In this document: in pieces, positions 60,530 through 64,000 of the stretch | Layout: each line of letters begins with the position of its first letter | Numbering within the stretch: the first letter of the stretch is position 1 | Assembly (NCBI RefSeq): GCF_036320965.1 | Contig: NC_092265.1 | Location: 2,438,501 to 2,502,500, forward strand | From: Panulirus ornatus | Lineage: Eukaryota > Arthropoda > Malacostraca > Decapoda > Palinuridae | Direction of reading: 5' to 3' | Length of the DNA: 64,000 nt | Notes under the pieces: model-generated | What the model was told of the DNA's origin: nothing | Database searches by the model: none | Seen by the model: the letters and a program-made list of their open reading frames with translations, nothing else | Made by a program: the position numbers and the translations under genes

Positions 60530-61400
60530 TCCACGGCCAAACCCCACAGACAATTTACTTCTCATACGCTCACATCCCTCCTTCCACATAACACACACTT
60601 CCCCTGCACGTTTAAGTACTACCTCCCTAAATACCTTCAACTCCCTGTCTACTCCCCTTATTTCATTTACTTTCACACTACGTCATTCTTCCCTAAATCT
60701 TTCTTGATAATATTTTTCCACAAAGGCTTCTGTTCCGTGCTCATTTCATCATTGCTTTCCCACGTATACCACTGCCTCTTTCTCCGTTGTCTACGCATTT
60801 TCACACTCGCCTTTGCTATGAAATGATCAGACATTCTACCTGCTGCCCCTCTCACCACGTTCACATCCAAGAACTTCTCCTTTGTACGCCTGTCAATTAG
60901 CACATTATCCAGTAATGCCCGCTGACCCTCAAGCTCACTCACCAACGTAAACTTATGTGTGCATATTTTTTTCAACCAGTTAATGCTAATCACCAATCCT
61001 TTTTCAGGTTGCAATTCGACAAGCTGTTCTCCATTTTATTTTACAACGGGTACCCCATGCTCTCCAACCAGACCCTGATCTGCCGCATCATCCACACTGG
61101 TATTCGAATCTAAACCAGGATCCAGTCCCTTACATCAAAATTGCCAAAGCACTCACCTAACAACTCCCAAAAGGCACCATCATCTTTCTTCACTCGTCTC
61201 ACTATCAGGTGTATAAGTAGTAACAATAATATTACTCACTTTAGTTTCATTCTTATCTACATCAATTCTGAACTCACCACCTTGCGCTCTCACAGCTCCT
61301 CCTCCGTCAGAAATGCCACCCTCTCCTTTTTGTCTCGCCCTTACACTAACCCCAGACTTTAATCTCCGATGCTCCCGTATCACTCTACCTCCACCCACTT
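60530..61400 (-). pseudogene. LINE endonuclease relic
   Basis: On the - strand, pieces appear in order: GGEFRIDVDKNETKVSNIIV then TTYTPDSETSEE (the VSAYAPxxxxxEE segment of the APE-type endonuclease), DDGAFWELLGEC and FGNFDVRDWIL. After a frame change, CTHKFTLVSELEGQRALLDN, VLIDRRTKEKFLDV, VRGAAGRMSDHF follow. The last contains the SDH motif that closes the catalytic site. The usual GDxN metal-binding segment is damaged. Sequence to about 60530 resembles the linker before the RT. Several frameshifts make it non-functional. No RT follows, so the copy is 3' truncated. Confidence 0.8.
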
Positions 61401-62018
61401 CAACTTATTTTCACTCACAAACACAACATCCAAGTTTTCCTCATTACTTATAGCACTTATCTTTCCCTTCTCATCCTAGGTACATCCATGCATACTCAGA
61501 CATCCCGACATGAGCCTTCGAGGAGACAATCCCTCATGGTTCTTTCTCCTCTTCCAGTTTCTGGAAAGTGATAATACAAAGAGGTGAGGGTTTCCAGCCT
61601 TTCTACCTCTGGCCCGGTTGGTCGCTTCCGACGACACACACAAGATACGTGAGTAATCTACTTGCTCTACTACCCCGAAGAAGAGTAATGATAACAAAGA
61701 TAAAGACAATATCCAACCAGGATATCTGCTTGATATCATCGTAGATAAGAGTGTTCTCGCACTATCTTATCATTTTCTCATCTTTATGATACCAATACAT
61801 CCTTGGAATTCAAATCAATTTTGCAAAGATAAGCACTACAATATATGAATGATAAAGAAAATATGATATTTGGTCATAAAGTAATGAACTGAAGATAAAT
61901 GATCAATAGATGATTTCCATTTTCTTTACCTGCCGTCGACCAGGTCTAATTATCAATAACCAGTTGCCCTGTTGAACCACTTGATTTTGTTATCAGTTCT
62001 ACTTTTTGCTTGCACATG

Positions 62019-62021
<3 letters not shown>
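61401..62021. other. Unique sequence, no recognised gene
   Basis: Frame 61476-61739 (-) may be an upstream extension of the endonuclease relic but no motif is visible. Confidence 0.4.

Positions 62022-62096
<75 letters not shown>
62022..62096. repeat. (AT)n microsatellite
   Basis: Perfect AT tract of about 75 bp flanking the element that follows. Confidence 0.98.
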
Positions 62097-62099
<3 letters not shown>

Positions 62100-62333
62100 C
62101 CCTGGGGATAGGGGAGAAAGAATACTTCCCACGTATTCCCTGCGTGTCGTAGAAGGCGACTAAAAGGGAAGGGAGCGGGGGGCTGGAAATCCTCCCCTCT
62201 CGTTTTTTTTTTTTTTTTTTTTTTTTCCCAAAAGAAGGAACAGAGAAGGGGGCCAGGTGAGGGTATTCCCTCAAAGGCCCAGTCCTCTGTTCTTAACGCT
62301 ACCTCGCTATCGCGGGAAATGGCGAATAGTATG

Positions 62334-62364
<31 letters not shown>

Positions 62365-62367
62365 TAT
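62097..62367 (+). mobile_element. Short non-coding repeat element with (T)24 and A-tail/(TA)n
   Basis: The unit starts TATCCCTGGGGATAGGGG, holds CGTGTCGTAGAAGGCGACTA and CTGGAAATCCTCCCCTCTCG, an internal T24 (62203-62226), then CGCTACCTCGCTATCGCGGG, and ends in about 15 A and (TA)n to 62367. I recall near-identical sequence, with the same AT-rich ends, scattered through decapod genomes and microsatellite clones. It has no recognisable Pol III boxes or coding capacity, so whether it is a SINE or a MITE-like unit is open. Confidence 0.6.
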
Positions 62368-62627
62368 GAAACCCCAAGAAATCTATACCAAAGTCCTGTA
62401 TCTTCAGGGCTGCTTTACAATAAGCAGCAGGTAAGTGAAGAACTGCAATGATTTTTGCTTACGAAGAGTTAATTTCTAAGACAGGTGAAGTAGGTACAAC
62501 ACGTAGTACATCATCATCGTAGCGTCAGGTTGTGCGAGGCTGCCACATGATGCGGGGGTGTCGAGACCCTCCTGTGGTATCATTGGGTGATGTTCTGATG
62601 TTTACTTGCGATTAAACCCTTCAGGAA

Positions 62628-62822
62628 AGCCGATTCGACCCTCGAGTGCGACGGTAAAACCTTTAGTTACGAGGGTCTTGCCTTGACGTAACGTGTTCTC
62701 AAGCATCAGGTCAAAGGCTCAGGTCACCATACCCCAGAAGTCCTCCCGTCCTGCTCAAGAAATATTACTGTCGTGTCAAGATCCTCATATCGTCGTGCTC
62801 GACGGATCAAGTTACACCACCT
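62628..62822. repeat. Dispersed element, copy g (both orientations)
   Basis: The left part (62635-62690) reads CGACGGTAAAACCTTTAGTTAC and GAGGGTCTTGCCTTGACG, like the 43178 array. The right part has AGGTCAAAGGCTCAGGTCA (62708-62726), CACCATACCCCAGAAG, and repeats of TCGTGCTC(GA). So two copies meet nearly head to head. Confidence 0.55.
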
Positions 62823-63639
62823 CGTAAATCAATTCTTTACCAAATGAAAGTGTCAAGAAAACGGCGTTTGGGAAGTCACACACATCAATAGCCACTCAAG
62901 CGGAGACCAGCTCCAAAAGCACGACTTTTTTTGTAATATGGTTACAGCTCAAGCTTCCTACCAATATGAAAGCTAATTGTTGCGGCTGGCGCATCGTCCA
63001 TCAAAGCGGCTAATGTTAAAGTGTGGTCAGAAGACCCATAAAACTGCCAGTCTCGGGCAAGCTCAGCCAAGATCTTATTTACCCAAAGACGTCCCCATTA
63101 CCCGCACAGAAGCCGGCCGCCTTGTTCAGCTTCCAATAAATGCAAATTATTCCAGGTTTCCTAAATTAACAGCGGGCATTTGGCGGCGGAGAAATCACTA
63201 AAAACTGGAATTTTTTGCACCATATATCGTCGAGACCGGGCGTTTTATGTGTGGTAAATTATACGTTGCCTTATCAACCCTGTGTACGCATGCGCCCACG
63301 GACAGTTTACACGCTACAATTTTGGCTGTAAATGCCAAGAAAACTCTGTTGGACTCGATAGCGAGGTAGTCTCTCTTGACATGGAGCTCTTTATCCCATT
63401 GCACACCGGCCGGGTTAAGCTGAAGACACACTGATCCAGGTTCTGGTTCATCTGTGGGTCAGAGCGATGCACATTCGGGGTTGCTTCTGTCGCAACGGTT
63501 TATTGCACGACTGAAGACCATATAAGCGTTTCTGTCGAAGCACCGGTTATGGGCGTCAACTGGAGAAGGAAGTGGGTTATGACAATGATGATGATTATGA
63601 TTGACAATAATGATTATGACAATGTTAACGCTTAAAGTA
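62823..63639. other. Unique sequence, no recognised gene
   Basis: Nothing recognised but ATG/ATT triplet-rich sequence at about 63580-63625, immediately before the LINE fragment. Confidence 0.45.
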
Positions 63640-64000
63640 TACGCTATATAATTTCAGTTAGAGACATCAACCTTACAAGGAAATTATGATATGATTGCTA
63701 CTTCCGAATCTTGGTTAGATATCAACAATGAAGAGTTTATTAGTGATATGGGAAACAAAGTGGACGGTGGTGTCTTGCTCTTCGTAAAAGCTCATTTTGA
63801 TCCTGCAGTGAATTATGATGTTGCGGTAGGGAATGTTGACTTCATTTTACAACATTAAAGATACCCTAGCAAGTAAAAGGCAGCAAGACTAGTTTATAGT
63901 CCTCCGCACAGACACAAGAGGCAGACGAAAATTTTTTTTTTCAACCAATCAAGAGAAATTTGTAATGAACAAGATTTTACCACTGTTGGAGATTTTAACA
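63640..64000 (+). pseudogene. LINE endonuclease fragment, cut by window end
   Basis: A single + frame from about 63661 reads LQGNYDMIATSESWLD (the metal-binding ETWL motif with Glu kept), then DGGVLLFVKAHFDP and VGNVDFI. It then continues past TAA at 63856-63858 and TAA at 63874-63876 to RLVYSPPHRHKRQT and DFTTVGDFN. The order xSExWL, GGVLLYVK, YRPP, GDFN is that of the APE-type endonuclease of LINEs. Two in-frame stops make it a pseudogene. The remaining endonuclease and RT, if present, lie beyond the window. Confidence 0.85.

Overview
This window reads as intergenic or intronic DNA from a decapod crustacean (lobster, crab or shrimp group). It is dominated by very long dinucleotide microsatellites: AT, AG and AC tracts of 40-170 bp, roughly 3 kb or about 5% of the window by hand tally. 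It also carries many degenerate minisatellites and broken LINE retrotransposons whose reverse transcriptase and endonuclease motifs match families I associate with decapod genomes. A short element at 62097-62367, with an internal T tract and an A-rich/(TA)n tail, also looks like a repeat I recall from decapod sequence. The species call rests on recall and could not be searched.

I found no protein-coding gene that I would annotate with confidence. The one clear functional gene is a tRNA-Leu(CAG) at 31225-31308, with a full cloverleaf, long variable arm and oligo-T terminator. Long open frames elsewhere are simple-repeat translations (poly-CV, poly-HT, poly-YI, poly-SL, poly-RE), minisatellite translations, or frames open by chance in pyrimidine-rich DNA.

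Layout: 0-16 kb holds microsatellites, a LINE reverse transcriptase relic (2110-2643), a Gln/His-rich trinucleotide ORF (4418-4600), a (CA)n/(GT)n inverted repeat (8201-8332) and minisatellites with 45, 33, 15 and 25 bp units. A cluster of four CCAAT boxes lies at 16225-16318, followed by a textbook 3' splice site at 16571-16612; 16.7-23 kb is otherwise mostly unrecognised unique sequence. 23.5-25.5 kb has AT, CT and poly-G tracts and a 17 bp satellite. 31-34 kb holds the tRNA and a degenerate Jockey-like LINE ending near a (TA)n tract. 34.4-34.75 kb is a candidate TATA promoter with a short first exon in CpG-rich sequence. 36.7-37.5, 45.4-46.0, 49.6-50.5, 60.5-61.4 and 63.6-64.0 kb are further LINE remnants. 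The rest is microsatellite, minisatellite or unrecognised DNA.

The most interesting pattern is a dispersed short element present in at least seven copies (near 25.48, 30.88, 42.30, 43.18, 52.12, 60.42 and 62.63 kb). Its better copies begin with a stem-loop whose arms are CTTTGACC and GGTCAAAG, which look like nuclear-receptor DR1 sites, and continue into approximately 21 bp repeats of CAAGGGTCGT. A second pattern is that four of the seven LINE relics stop within about 40 bp of a long microsatellite.
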